A DNA stretch of 64,000 nt from Owenia fusiformis. Lineage: Eukaryota; Annelida; Polychaeta; Sabellida; Oweniidae. The DNA lies in assembly GCA_903813345.2 (NCBI GenBank), contig CAIIXF020000010.1, forward strand, positions 21,463,181 through 21,527,180, given 5' to 3'. Shown here in pieces: positions 14,647-26,066 of this stretch. A model generated the notes under the pieces. That model saw nothing but the letters and a program-made list of their open reading frames with translations, did no database searches and had not been told where the DNA came from. The position numbers and the translations under genes are program-made. Position 1 is the stretch's first letter. Every line of letters starts with the position of its first letter.

Positions 14647-14694
14647 GGTAGCATTTCCCAATTCCCACAGTCTTTTATTTGTCGTATATAGGTA

Positions 14695-14775
14695 GCATTC
14701 TGATACTCATAGCATCTTTCTGTTTCACCTCTCATGGCTGGGAAAAAATGAGATATCATGGTTTATCATCTTATT
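14695..14775 (-). repeat. Dispersed repeat fragment, inverted copy 3
   Basis: This is the reverse complement of the block at 10186-10300. It contains TGATACTCATAGCATCTTTC, then TGTTTCACCTC, then AATGAGATATCATGGTTTAT. It is the third copy of this repeat in the window. Confidence 0.6.
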
Positions 14776-17552
14776 CAGTTATTATCGCAGATTCTAAATC
14801 TTTATTTAATTAATAGATGGCGAAATGTACGTTTTAAGTCTCGGGTCCTCGTCAGGTTTTTGGGATCACTCGCTCTTTTTAAACTTTTTTCTATTACTAA
14901 TATCTTTTGGCTTGCGCTTGACCAATTAATGTCACAGCTGGATCGACAGTTTCCATTATTGGCCCTCATATATCAAGATCTTCGACTCCGGTTTATTAGC
15001 TTGTAAATTAATAGTATCTATTCAGCGGTAAGATATCTACGTCTCCGCTAAGAAATTCTACTTCACGAATGAAACAAATTGCTTAATTACAAGGGACTGG
15101 TTGATCTATTAATGCTAAAAATTCAGATAGATAATAAATGGACTATTTGCATTATTAAGATTAATCTGGACATCGAACAGTGCATTTCATGGAAATCTCG
15201 TGTAAGATAAACTTTTGATGAATGTTCTTTAAGTGTAACATTTTATACGTGATTGCATGTAATCTTGCCACGTACTACAGTATATACACTTGCTTTTGAG
15301 AGCCCATGTCATTAATAACAAAATGTCTGCTTGTATTCGCGAATGCAAGGTTTAGCACGTTCTCAATGACAAGAATCGATTTTAGTTGTTTGGTGGTTAT
15401 GATTGCGTAATCATCATGGTACTGCTAGTGGTGAGCTATCTTTGGGGTGAAATGTAACAGTATATTTTGGGAAAGAAGCGTTTTTGGGCGCAGTGTATGC
15501 AAACCATGATTCCTGAAGAAAAATGCACATGTACGTGACATGTTTTGAGGATGAAATGTTTATAAAGTAAATAAATTGTGATGAAAATTTAATCGAGGTA
15601 AAACTTTGAGATGATAACTTTTCTTTGGTAAATGTCATGATATTGAAAAGAAAGAAGAAAATCCTATACCCTCCCACGTGGCTTATATTTCCAATTTCTT
15701 TGAAGCTTGGCATTGATAAATCATTTGTGACTCTCTAATCGTTTGACATTTTGCTATAAATCAGAACGATGTTATTTTATATTAGCGCATAAACTAAAGT
15801 TTAGTATAGCTTGACAAATAGAAGTTTCGCCCAAGAGCCGTAAGTGATTTGTGATCTTATGTCCCCTTTATAACCTCGCTGATATAGACATCGACTCTAA
15901 TTTAGATATAAAGATGTTACTAGCGTCCATGTCTCCAGTAAGAGCGAGTACTTCCTTCAGAATGCAACTTAGAATCAGCCGTTGATAAGGAGTGGACACT
16001 ACAGATAATGGACTTATCATAAAGTCTTATTTGTGATCTGACAACCCTTTCGAATAACATAATCGGACACGAGTAGAGTAGCGAGAACCAACCATTATGG
16101 ATAAAAGGCCTCGTTCTTTAAAAAAGAAAGTCCGACAAAGCTCACGACTGGACGGTTTTTGCCTTCCAAAAGGACAGACCGCATTACATTCACGACTATT
16201 TTGGATAAATGGTACATACTTGCTTCTCCAAAAGGACTTTAAACTCACTACTATTTTGAAAAAAGTTTGGTCCAATAAAGAATACTCACATTTACTCGAT
16301 CTATGCATTTCATTAAGACCAATTACACTACATACATTACATAGTTCCGAATGTCAAAATAGGTCATCGGAGTTGATTTCATTTACGAAATCAGACATGC
16401 CTGATAAATCAAGCAGATACTAATCAGAACGAATGATAGGATGACATGCATCTGAATTGCAAGAATTTTATCACATCAAAGAAAACCATCAACTTTACTG
16501 TAAATGCAATTCGAGGTCAAACAATATGACACAAAGGGGAATGTGTAACGAAAACTTCCGCCACACATATGTTTATAAAATCGATAAAATACCAAAAAGT
16601 TGTTCTTCATAGAACACTTCTTTTCAATTAGTATTAACATTTTAAAGGAAACACATACATTTTATGCCATCAATTTCGCTTAGCTTGTACATGTCATTGT
16701 ATTATTATATTATACACTTTTTCATCGTATATGATTTTTGATATGTTTGAAAACAAAGAACTACATGGTTTCATACTTACAAAACAAATTTTCAACCTCC
16801 GATCATGATCGAAGTTATATTGTTTAGTCTGGACTATATTGATATTAAAGAAGAAAACGCCGAGCGGATATCTAGGATATCCCTTTGATTCCTTTGACAA
16901 TGTTTACCCCTCGTAGATTCAAAGAGAGTCGGATAAAAAAACTTCGTAGTACAGCGTATATTTAATAAAAATCTCAATATTTACTATAGTATCTATTTTG
17001 CTGTATACAAAGACTTATGTGTAAATATTGAATTATCTTTGCTGAATATGTGACCAAAAGAGAGCCCAATCCAACAATTACATATCTGAAATCAGAGTTT
17101 ATTTCTCAGTAAACAATAAATGGTGCCATCTTTACGTTATTTTTCTCATTCAAACAATCAAGGAATATTGATAAAATGCGTCTTCCATGCACAAAATCAG
17201 AGAAATTGAATCTTGTGTTTATTTTGTTTAAAATTTACACTAGAGAACAGAGAAAATGTACTATTTAAAAAATGTTTGTAGTCATCACGACCCGGTTAGC
17301 GATCTTAGAAAGACAAATTCAATACTTCTTAAGTTTGCATGCTAAAATACTATCATGGGGAAGATTTTTACTTCCTATTAATAAAGATCTCAAGATTGGA
17401 TTCCCAGGGGCATCGTGATTTTTTACGTCTGTTGTCTGGATAATATTACGGGGAATGAATAGTTTTTTTTCAGCATAAGTGTGCATTTTTTATATGGAAA
17501 GGGACTTATGATGATTTTCACAAGCGATCAATTCTCGATAGGCAGTGATAAT

Positions 17553-17619
17553 ACTAATGACCTCATTTCAGCTTGGGCCAAGATTTCATAATGTTACCCG
17601 GCTGAAATGAGGTTATTGG
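17553..17619. repeat. Hairpin with about 18-bp arms
   Basis: CTAATGACCTCATTTCAGC at the left pairs with GCTGAAATGAGGTTATTGG at the right, with about 30 bp between. Only one mismatch is visible within the arms. Function is unknown, and it may be a MITE relic. Confidence 0.6.
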
Positions 17620-18509
17620 TATATTGGTTAGGTCAAATGACCATTTCAAATTAATGTATTGTACATTTAAACCGGGTTCTCATTTTAAAACGATGTCCAA
17701 CAGGAAGTGACGTCGTTGACTTTTAATTTGCATATGTGAGATAAATCAACAATGTTTGTATTTAATATTGACATATTTATTATCCCTTTGACAATTATAA
17801 TAATGAAAGCAGGTCGCATGTACTTATACCTATGTGGTGATTTTTGCTTTTCTCTCATATGTACTTTTCTAGCATGACATGCTCAAAATATAGAAATCGT
17901 TCTGATTCGAATAATTTGAAATGATGTGAGAAATATTTTGTTTTTTGAGAGTGTTGAGTTACCATGGTTTTATAGTGGCAGTTGATTAACCAGGTATCGT
18001 GTATGTATAGTATTTTAGAGACAAGGCGCTGCAGCTCTATGCTATGTTTGTTTCGTTGTATAAACCAAAGCTTACCTAAATCGATCTGCACTGCACCTTA
18101 AGTTGCATTAATCAATTGTATTCATTATACTGTTATACAACTCATCCATTTATGGGGAGTAGGCACTATGTTGTCTAAATGGTATTTTGATATGTCTGTT
18201 GGAGACGTACATTTACTAATTAAAACATACATGATACCATTACTTACCTAATGACTATACTATGGCAGAAAAAATAAAATATAGAACACATACACCTATC
18301 CTTTATAGCGTTAATTGGTCTCGCTTGCAGTTTATTATGTCACCACCAAAAAGTCGTGACAATGTTATGGTGGTCTCCACTTTTTTAAGACGGCGATCGG
18401 CGAGTTGGGGTTGTCGATCGGAGGATAGCGGTTGGCGGTGGGAGTTTGGGTCTGTGATCCATTCTTACAACTTCCAATACCTTAACAAACAATGTTTAGA
18501 CTGACTTCA

Positions 18510-18985
18510 GTTTTTCCAAAATCATCTACAAATTTTCGGAAGTTCAAATCTGACATTAAATTTAAAATTTGACCTTCAATGACTTAATTTCTCAAGGTCA
18601 AAAAAGGTTAAAAAGATCAAAAAGATATTTTTACAACTTGCGTCAAATTGATCAATTTTCTTTTTGAAAATCAAGTTATTAGAAGTTCAAATCTGACTTT
18701 AGATTTGAGATTTCATTTTCAATGACCTTCTCAAGGTAAAAAATGTCAAAAGGTATTTTTTAACTTGCTTCAAATTGACCAATTTGTTTTCAAAATCATC
18801 TACAAGTTCTCAAAGGTTCAAATCTGACTTGAGATTTGACCTTCAATGGCCTTTTCAATTTCAAAAAATATTTGACCTTCAATGACCTTCTCAGACTCAA
18901 AAAGGCTTTTCTTCAACTTGCTTCAAATTGACCATTTTTCAGAATCATCTGCAAGTTCTCAGAAATTCAAATCTGACCTAGGATT
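18510..18985 (+). repeat. Degenerate tandem repeat, about 4 copies of roughly 145 bp
   Basis: The phrase AGTTCAAATCTGAC recurs at about 18541, 18685, 18817 and 18964. Around it are AATCATCTACAAGTTCTC-like and GACCTTCAATGACCTTCTCA-like blocks, plus AAGGTCAAAAA runs. The copies are diverged and vary in length. No coding capacity is seen. Confidence 0.75.
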
Positions 18986-21310
18986 GAACTCACAATATTG
19001 CGTGTGGGCAACTTGGTGGTGACATTTTGTCATATAATGCCTTGTAATACCTTTGCTTCGATATATATAATTCGCCTTTTTGTAATAGCTACGCCCCTGC
19101 CTGATCTGTAATAACAAGAGATCATTTTTAAAAAAATGAAGGCTCGTGTGAAGGAGATGTTTGCAGTGTTGCAATGAATTGTATTGATAAATAGGAATGC
19201 TTACTTTTAACGCGATTGTATTTTACCGAACTGCAAAAGTAGAAAAATCCGAACATTTTGAACTGATTAAGAGCTTTAAATTGTGAAGGTCTGAGTACCT
19301 GGACCTCTTAGAAAACATCCGAACATTTCTAAAAGTGAAGATGGGTCAATTTGATTCTCGTTCTCCGAAGATATTAATACAAAAGTTAATTGTTCGGAGT
19401 TTTTTTAATGCTGTAAATTGTTCACAATTCTAAATCAAGAAGTCGCTCGTATTTCTGTCGTATCATGTTGCCGAAAATCAGTGCGCAGAATTCATGGTGT
19501 TGTTGTAAAATGTGCATATTGTCGTTTGAAACCCTCTCTAACGCAATTTTATTATAAACTAACACCTTAGGATTAAACTTTTGCTCGAGGAATTAACTAA
19601 TTTTCATCAACAAATATTAACCCATCGGGTTTTCTACTAGTAAACTAACCGAAACTAACGTTTAAACCTCAGTCCATTGTCGTTATCACTTACTACTATA
19701 TCCAAGTGAGATATGGCTCTTGCCTCAGCACGAGCCAATAATACTAGGAGATTCTCTAGTTGACACCGATACGGGGTAGGGTATTTGGAATATTCATTGA
19801 ATGTCTTTGGCATAAGGAAAATATCCCATGATATAAAATAACTTGCACCTTGTTTCAGCCTTATTTTGCCTCTGATAAATATTAATGAGCACTCGATTTC
19901 GGTTCTTATTCAAAACCCATCACTTTTATGAGTAGTTGCGTGTAATACGACTTATTTACCTATTTAGGTAATAGCAAAATGAAATTATAACCTTAGTATT
20001 TTTTCAACTATCGAAAAATGTTGTATCGGAGAAATGAAAGAAAAATTACACGTGACTTTGATGGCAACTTCGAAATTTGGGAACCTCCCTTGGACGCCAT
20101 CACGGAGAATTGGCAGCCATTATTCAATTCAATATTCCGTTGCCTGGCGCTGGACAATTATAATATGGTTATAATATTTCTAGAAGATTCATCTTCGGAC
20201 CTAGTATCTAATCTATAGATCTTTGACAGTGCTTATTTTCAACATATGGGAACTATTGTTACCAAATTGTTCAATGCACACTGGCGACAAAATATCTTGG
20301 AATTTTTGTTTCCAATCCTCTTTGCGCCTCTTTGAATACAAAACTAGAACAATGTACAGTGTATTAATATAAAATAGAGGCGTTTCATAAGGAAGAGATT
20401 TCGCATGTGTGAAAACTGAATCGCCTCTTGCGGCAAATATAGGACGAGACCAAAGGAGGATTGGCTCCCAGAGTTCCATCTCGATATTCTGCCACATTTG
20501 TTGTCATGACCTTGACCTTATTATCAAAAGGAGTCATGTTGTGATTACAAAATTACACACAAGAAGTGATCAAAGGTATTAGTTTAAGTCTTTTGGATCG
20601 TTGATTATGAATTTATAGTCATTTATGATATCAGAAATATATATTTCGATGTATATCGTCTATCAAGATCAAGGAATTGGAACCCTGGGGACCAATCCTC
20701 TTTGTCGAGGCCATTGGTTCGATGGAAATTTCCTAATTACGAGCTACAAAACTTAACAAATTAGCAATAAATTAAACTGATTCTGTTCCAAGAAAAATAG
20801 TATTTCGGTTAAACAAAGCTAGGAAAAAGTTATTAGATATTGCTTATAATTTAGCCTTCTGACGTATGCGTAATTACATGATTATGCTGTTATCATAAAC
20901 TTATTTCACATGCACGCGATTGAAATATATAGTCAAGATGACATTTAGGGTCAATGCATGATCATATAACATAATATTTTATATAACTGTTTTTGTTAAC
21001 ATTTTTTGTTTTTTAGTGCAATGGTTTTTTGTTCCTTTCTACCAATTCCTGATCGAATGAAATAAAATGTCTTTCCGAACCTTGTTGGAACAAAATAGCA
21101 TATACAACATTTTCTTAGATCTCTCAATATTATAGTTATACAAATGACACTTTGGTTGATTTAACAAAAAGTATGCAAAACCTTAAAACCAAACACCCCA
21201 AAATAGATAAAAATTACCTTTTAGTTCATTAACAAGATACTTTTTTGAAATCAACCAAACTTTCCTTTGTACAATTACAATATTGAGAGACCTAAACACG
21301 TTATGTTTAT

Positions 21311-21617
21311 CACTGGGGAGTATCGTGATGCAACAACACCATGTTGTTGCATCAAGATGGCCAGACTTCCGGTGATAGATTTTCGTACGATATTTTGTTT
21401 CCCAAATTAAACCCATTTCTAGGACGAGTTGGTCAACAACCATACACGTGCAGTTAGCGCACGATCTATATTTAAAGAAACTGTCATTAGTATACATGTA
21501 CCATCACCAAGAAGCAATAAGTTCACGGTTTTAGTTCCTCACTATTGATGCAACAACACCAAACCGAAGATGCAACAACACTCCTCTAGATTTGAGCAAT
21601 GATGCAGCAACACCAAT
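21311..21617 (+). repeat. Left terminal inverted repeat of the 2.8-kb element
   Basis: Matches the reverse complement of 23821-24106 along its length. Shared blocks include AAGATGGCCAGACTTCCGG, GATAGATTTTCGTACGAT and CCTCACTATTGATGCAAC. It carries five copies of the ATGCA(A/G)CAACAC motif on either strand. Confidence 0.85.
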
Positions 21618-22626
21618 TAATAGTATAATTTCAGAAGACCATAAATCTCGAGAGGAACAGATTTTTAAATGCTACTATTGCAATACCGTTACCAATTAGC
21701 CTACCCATATTTGCGTTCTTCTCAAGGCATTCAAAATACACGTCCTGCGGGCGAAGATCCTTTATATGTATTTTCAAAAATATATACTTTTACATATTAT
21801 AATGTACTGGACGTTATTCTATAACATAGTTCAATCGCCTTTAACATGGCAAGCTTTAGTAACCCAATCTATTTTCATAAACCTCTGTTCCATAGCTTGA
21901 TGACCCCGACTCCAGTTAGTATCATTCAAAATGGTGGACAAACATCTTTCGTTCTCGGTAAACATGATGAGCTATTGGATATTATCATGATATTATCTGT
22001 CATCCATCTGTGGAACAGTGATAAACTAGTAGATGTACGTTACCACTGTTTATCAAATTATAACTAAAACAGTTTAACTGTGACATTCGTGAGCTTATGT
22101 TGATGGGATGATTGCTTCATCTATGATATAATATGACATGATTCTTTATTTCCTACAATTTGGAGAGCCAACGTGTAAAAACGTCTAATTGACTTTATTA
22201 GAGAGGCCGTTTAGTTACACGTTTGATGGAAATCTTGCACGACGCACATGTAGAATTATTGCTCTCTTTGGATTCCTTCTCTCCGACTGAGTAAAAAGGT
22301 AAACAAAAGTGATAAGATTTAGGGCCCAAAAAGGTAAATTGATAGGGGTACAGTTATCCCAGATATCCCGGGCCCTCGGGAAATATCATATTGTCTCTCG
22401 AAATAAAACCAATATTGAATCACTCTCAGTAAATAACTTTTATATAATAGCATTGTATAACTGCAATATCATTAAACCAACACTCATCCTATACAACTCT
22501 TGAGAACGATGTACAACTCCTGGATAGCGTAAACTCCTGAGCAGCGTATACAACTCTTCAACTTGATATATGACATCATACTTTGGGTGGGATAACAAAG
22601 GATATACAATATACAAGTGTAGACCC

Positions 22627-23030
22627 CTCTTGAGGTCAACTGGCAAAATTGTATACCGATATTGTAAACCTTGAAAGTACTGTTGATCAAGACCAGAGGT
22701 CGAGGACACTTTTGCCAGTTGACCGAAAAGAGAGGTTAACAATTGTTCTGTTAGTCCTTATTTTTTCAAAATTAAAAAAATTTCAACATTAAAAAACAAT
22801 TTTTCAAAAATAGGGGTCAACAGTACCTAGTAGTGGTCAACAGTTTACAATTGTTGACCTCCCCAGGGGCCAACCGGTAAAATTGTATACCGAGACTGTA
22901 AACCGAAAAATACTGTTGACAAAGACCGAAGGTCGAGGTCAACAGTAGTTTCAAGGTTTACAGTCGAGGTATATGATTTTGACGGTTGATCTAATGGAGA
23001 GGTCTACAATTGTTTTGTTAGTCCGAGTAA
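22627..23030 (+). repeat. Two diverged direct copies of a roughly 150-bp block inside the 2.8-kb element
   Basis: Copy one (about 22627-22760) and copy two (about 22858-23030) share AAAATTGTATACCGA, TACTGTTGA and GACCGAAGGTCGAGG-like blocks, and both end ACAATTGTTxTGTTAGTCC. Short inverted motifs (GGTCAACAG and CTGTTGACC) are scattered between them. At 23366-23482 a further 50-bp pair repeats the phrase CCAATCAGAAT(C/T)GAGTATTTC. Confidence 0.7.
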
Positions 23031-23820
23031 ACTAATAATACACATATAGACGACGATCATCAATCGGCATGGCTTCATTTCACAACCTTTTCTCCGAACC
23101 ACGTTAGCAATATTTTTTTAGAAAATATGGAGACAGTGCAAGAAGGTTAACTCTATATTTGGCACATCACGGCGTACTCGTTAGTGAATTACTGTTAATT
23201 TTAAGTTTCTATTTGTATTTTTGCTATACTTGTCGCCTAGTAAACTCATTTTCATCAACATTTACAAAATGTCCGTCTTCCATGTGTTTTTGTGACGTCA
23301 TGAAACTTTTTTTCAGAAGTAGCGGTCAACAGTACCTAGTAGCGGTCAACAGTACATAATTTTGACCGCTAATCACCCAATCAGAATCGAGTATTTCAGT
23401 TGAGGTACTAACAATACATTTTGTTGCCCGCTCATCAACCAATCAGAATTGAGTATTTCAATTGAGGTACTAACAACACAAAATGACTGATATCTGTTGT
23501 CTTTCCAAAATTATATTAGTTATTTGTAAGCAATTTCCATACGGTAAATCAAGGGCATTTAATTTAGAAAATGTAGAATCTTTATTTTTCAGATACAATA
23601 TCAATGAGATTGCCTCTCGGGGATTCTGTACTTTATTTAGTTTGCCTTGTATATCCTTTTAACTTTGATATAGACAAAGAAACCAAACAAAATACGTTTC
23701 GTTCATGGACCACTGACTCACGCGTTTTATTCATGTCCCGACCTACACCTGTAAACAGAACATAAAACAGTTTCTCTTGTTGTTCAATGATACATTATAT
23801 TGGCGTTTTTGCATCAGCAC

Positions 23821-24106
23821 ATTGGTGTTGTTGCATCATCGATAAGAAACAGAGTGGTGTTGTTGCATCAATAGTGAGGAATTAAAACCACGAATTTATC
23901 GCTTCTTAATGATGCTACATGTATACCAATGACAGTTTTTTAAAATATAGATCATGTGCTAACTGCATGTGTATGATTATTGAGCAACTCGTCCTAGAAA
24001 TGGGTGTAAATTGGGAAAACAAAACATCGTACGAAAATCTATCACCGGAAGTCTGGCCATCTTGATGCAACAACACGGTGTTGTTGCATCACGATACCCC
24101 CCAGTG
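23821..24106 (-). repeat. Right terminal inverted repeat of the 2.8-kb element
   Basis: This is the inverted copy of 21311-21617 and ends CCCCCCAGTG at 24106, followed by the candidate duplication TTTAT. It is slightly shorter than the left arm because of small deletions near the inner end. Confidence 0.85.
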
Positions 24107-24353
24107 TTTATGTCGTTTTGTTACAATGAGGTTCAGATAGATGTTTCATTTCATTTCGAACATATGATACCAAGAACGAAAGAAGTGTCTGATGTGTTTT
24201 CTAAAACAATAGAGAGAAAAGTATATATATATATAATTCAAATTATAATGTTACCATCCAAAAGATGACCAATAAATTGATCGACGATGTGTAAAATTTT
24301 CAGAATGTTTTGAACGCGTGTTCAAAAAGCTCACCATTTCGATACCACTCCTT

Positions 24354-24380
24354 TGACGTCATTTGACTATGATGACGTAA
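24354..24380. promoter_or_regulatory. Two CRE-like sites upstream of the first coding exon
   Basis: A perfect cAMP-response-element palindrome TGACGTCA is at 24354-24361, and a half-variant TGACGTAA is at 24373-24380, about 310-330 bp upstream of the candidate start codon. CREB/ATF proteins bind such sites. The same 8-mer also occurs elsewhere in the window without any gene nearby, so this is weak evidence for a promoter. Confidence 0.3.
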
Positions 24381-24601
24381 CGATACCCTCAGATAGAAAT
24401 GATTATGAATATTAATATGTTAAAGTTTGTGATAGTTCTATCACCATAGATTCGGAATGTTACTATGGAGCCGACTTTTGAATATATTATATCGCAATTT
24501 CAGGTATTCCCAGGTATATATTGAGGTTTTTATCGTGTGGTTTACAAAAAGAAATGTTTACTGAGTCAAGTAGCATCTTATCTTTGTTTTGGTTTTTACA
24601 G

Positions 24602-24686
24602 GATGTACCAGGACTATGGATGAAGAAAATCTTATCAGAAGGTAGCAAGATTCCAATCCACAACGTTGGTTTATAAGCTATATAGA
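24602..24686 (+). other. Candidate 5' UTR with possible 3' splice site and short upstream ORFs
   Basis: A pyrimidine-rich stretch ending TTTTTACAG at 24601 looks like a 3' splice site, so the coding exon may begin at 24602 with one or more non-coding exons upstream. The HCN frame has a stop at 24621-24623, and the first in-frame ATG after it is at 24687. Three short upstream ORFs fit in this leader: 24603-24623 (6 codons), 24616-24645 (9 codons) and 24620-24676 (18 codons). If transcribed, they could lower translation from the main start. Confidence 0.4.
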
Positions 24687-25981
24687 ATGACGTCGAATTC
24701 ACCAAAGGGGGTCGATCTGGAAGCAGTACGAGCGTTATTGAGGAGAGGAGTTAGTGAACATAAAACACACGAACGCCGAAGGGATAGCGGAAAGAGAAAA
24801 GGTAACGGCATGTTAGGCAACACAGCAGCGATTGATATGCCGCTATCACAGTTTCCATGTTTAGAAAGACCTCCCGACATTGATATGCCAATAGCAGAAA
24901 TGGAAGTTGAAGAATTTGAAAAAAAGGTTCAGGATAATACAGAATCAATTAAACGTGCAATGGATAAAGTAAACGCAGGTTTGAGACAGAGGTCATCTTC
25001 ATTGGGCACAGACGATTATGACACTCATTTCGAGTTGAAAGGAAAATCGAAACGAGGTAATAAGGGTTTCAAAAGAGCTCAGTCAGTGAAATCGCGGATG
25101 CTTTCCAATCAATCGGCTGATCATAATTGCAACAATGGGCCTGTTAGCGGCAGCGCGTCATCGACTTCTCAACCGTCTGAGCCTCCTACTAATACAAACA
25201 ATAACGGATTGCCGAGTGATAGCACAACTGGGGTAGATAATCAGGGGACTAGGCAGAATGCCGGGGCGCCTCCAGAGGAAGAGAGCGCTAATAATACCCA
25301 AAGCCAACACCAGGAAAGTATAGCTAACGATACTTCTACTGCCAGTCAAAACGGAACTGTTCCCGGATTATCGAGTATTATAAGAAAAGCAATGGGAGCG
25401 GGTGGAAGCAGTTCGGGTGCTGCGGCTCGACCATCTTCTTTCATCAGTCAGAGGTTTGGGTCTATCAAGAGCCGCAAGCTACCCAGCTTTAAACTACAAA
25501 GGGTGCCTTCATTACCGGATTATCAGACTGCAACCAATACTAGGATTAACACACCCAGGACACTGAATGGACAAGATAGTCAACTTAACCCGACTATCAC
25601 TATAACAGTGGAATCGGACGATGAGTCAATCATGTCCGATTATATAAACCCAAATCAAAACTACAAAGACCCTAATATGATATCCCCAGTCGATATGTCT
25701 GGGAGTAAAAAGGATGGAATTCAGTTCATTGGGGACGAGGCATCCCTCTATGGGACCCCAAAAGAGGAATTACCTATCCAAGACGATGAAAGCAGTGCTA
25801 GTGACATCAAAGTTCACTCAGGGGGAAGTTTTCTTAGGGATCAAATAATATCGTTTTTCCAACCTTCTGTTGACAACAAGTTAGCCATGAAACTTTTTGG
25901 CAATAGAAGTGCGTTGATGCGTGAGAAACAACGACAGACAGCGGCTGGTAACTGGGTCATTCACCCATGCAGTAATTTCAG
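24687..25981 (+). CDS. HCN channel, coding exon 1: N-terminal tail and HCN N-terminal domain
   Basis: Encodes residues 1-431 plus two bases of codon 432 (Arg) of a hyperpolarization-activated cation channel, a plasma-membrane protein carrying Na+/K+ pacemaker current. The ATG at 24687 is the first in-frame ATG after the stop at 24621 and has A at -3. Residues 1 to about 375 are hydrophilic, rich in Ser, Asn and Gln, with basic patches and phosphorylation-type motifs (RQRSSS, KRAQS, LQRVPS). A charged, possibly coiled segment lies near residues 65-95. Residues 379-432 are the conserved HCN domain, starting GGSFLRDQIISFF and including LAMKLFGNRSALMREKQRQT and AAGNWVIHPCSNFR. The exon ends AG, followed by the donor GTAAGT (phase 2). 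The long N-terminal tail is variable in this family and I recognise nothing specific in it. Confidence 0.93.
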
Positions 25982-26038
25982 GTAAGTTCAGTGAAAAATA
26001 CGTCATCTCATCCCATCACCAATAACTGGAGACGAACT

Positions 26039-26066
26039 AGAAACGATAACGGTCATTATCGTTTCT
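26039..26066. repeat. Perfect 11-bp hairpin just inside intron 1
   Basis: AGAAACGATAA and TTATCGTTTCT are perfectly complementary around a 6-base loop, 58 bp downstream of the exon 1 donor. In the pre-mRNA it would form a stable stem close to the splice site. No terminator role is implied in a eukaryotic gene. Confidence 0.7.

Larger units (their letters stand above)
8431..18509. other. Non-coding region with dispersed repeat fragments
   Basis: No gene is supportable in this stretch. Open frames of up to about 108 codons (for example 16097-16423 on + and 16027-16308 on -) overlap each other on opposite strands and match no family I recognise. Dispersed repeat fragments and hairpins inside it are listed separately. 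Confidence 0.5.
21311..24106. mobile_element. 2.8-kb element with about 300-bp terminal inverted repeats
   Basis: The left end starts CACTGGGGAGTATCGTGATG and the right end is its inverted copy. The first 52 bases of the two ends differ at only two positions that I can see. The arms run 21311-21617 and 23821-24106. Within the arms, ATGCAACAACACC and its complement occur several times, and a near-palindrome of that motif sits about 20 bp inside each tip. TTTAT flanks both ends directly (21306-21310 and 24107-24111), a candidate 5-bp target-site duplication. No transposase frame is present inside, so it looks non-autonomous. CACTG tips occur in the CMC (CACTA-like) superfamily, and 5-bp duplications are typical of Transib, so the superfamily is left open. 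Confidence 0.8.

Noticed and set aside
16027-16423. Overlapping opposite-strand open frames of 93 and 108 codons
   Set aside because: No recognisable motif. The two frames cover the same bases on opposite strands and have no splice or promoter context.
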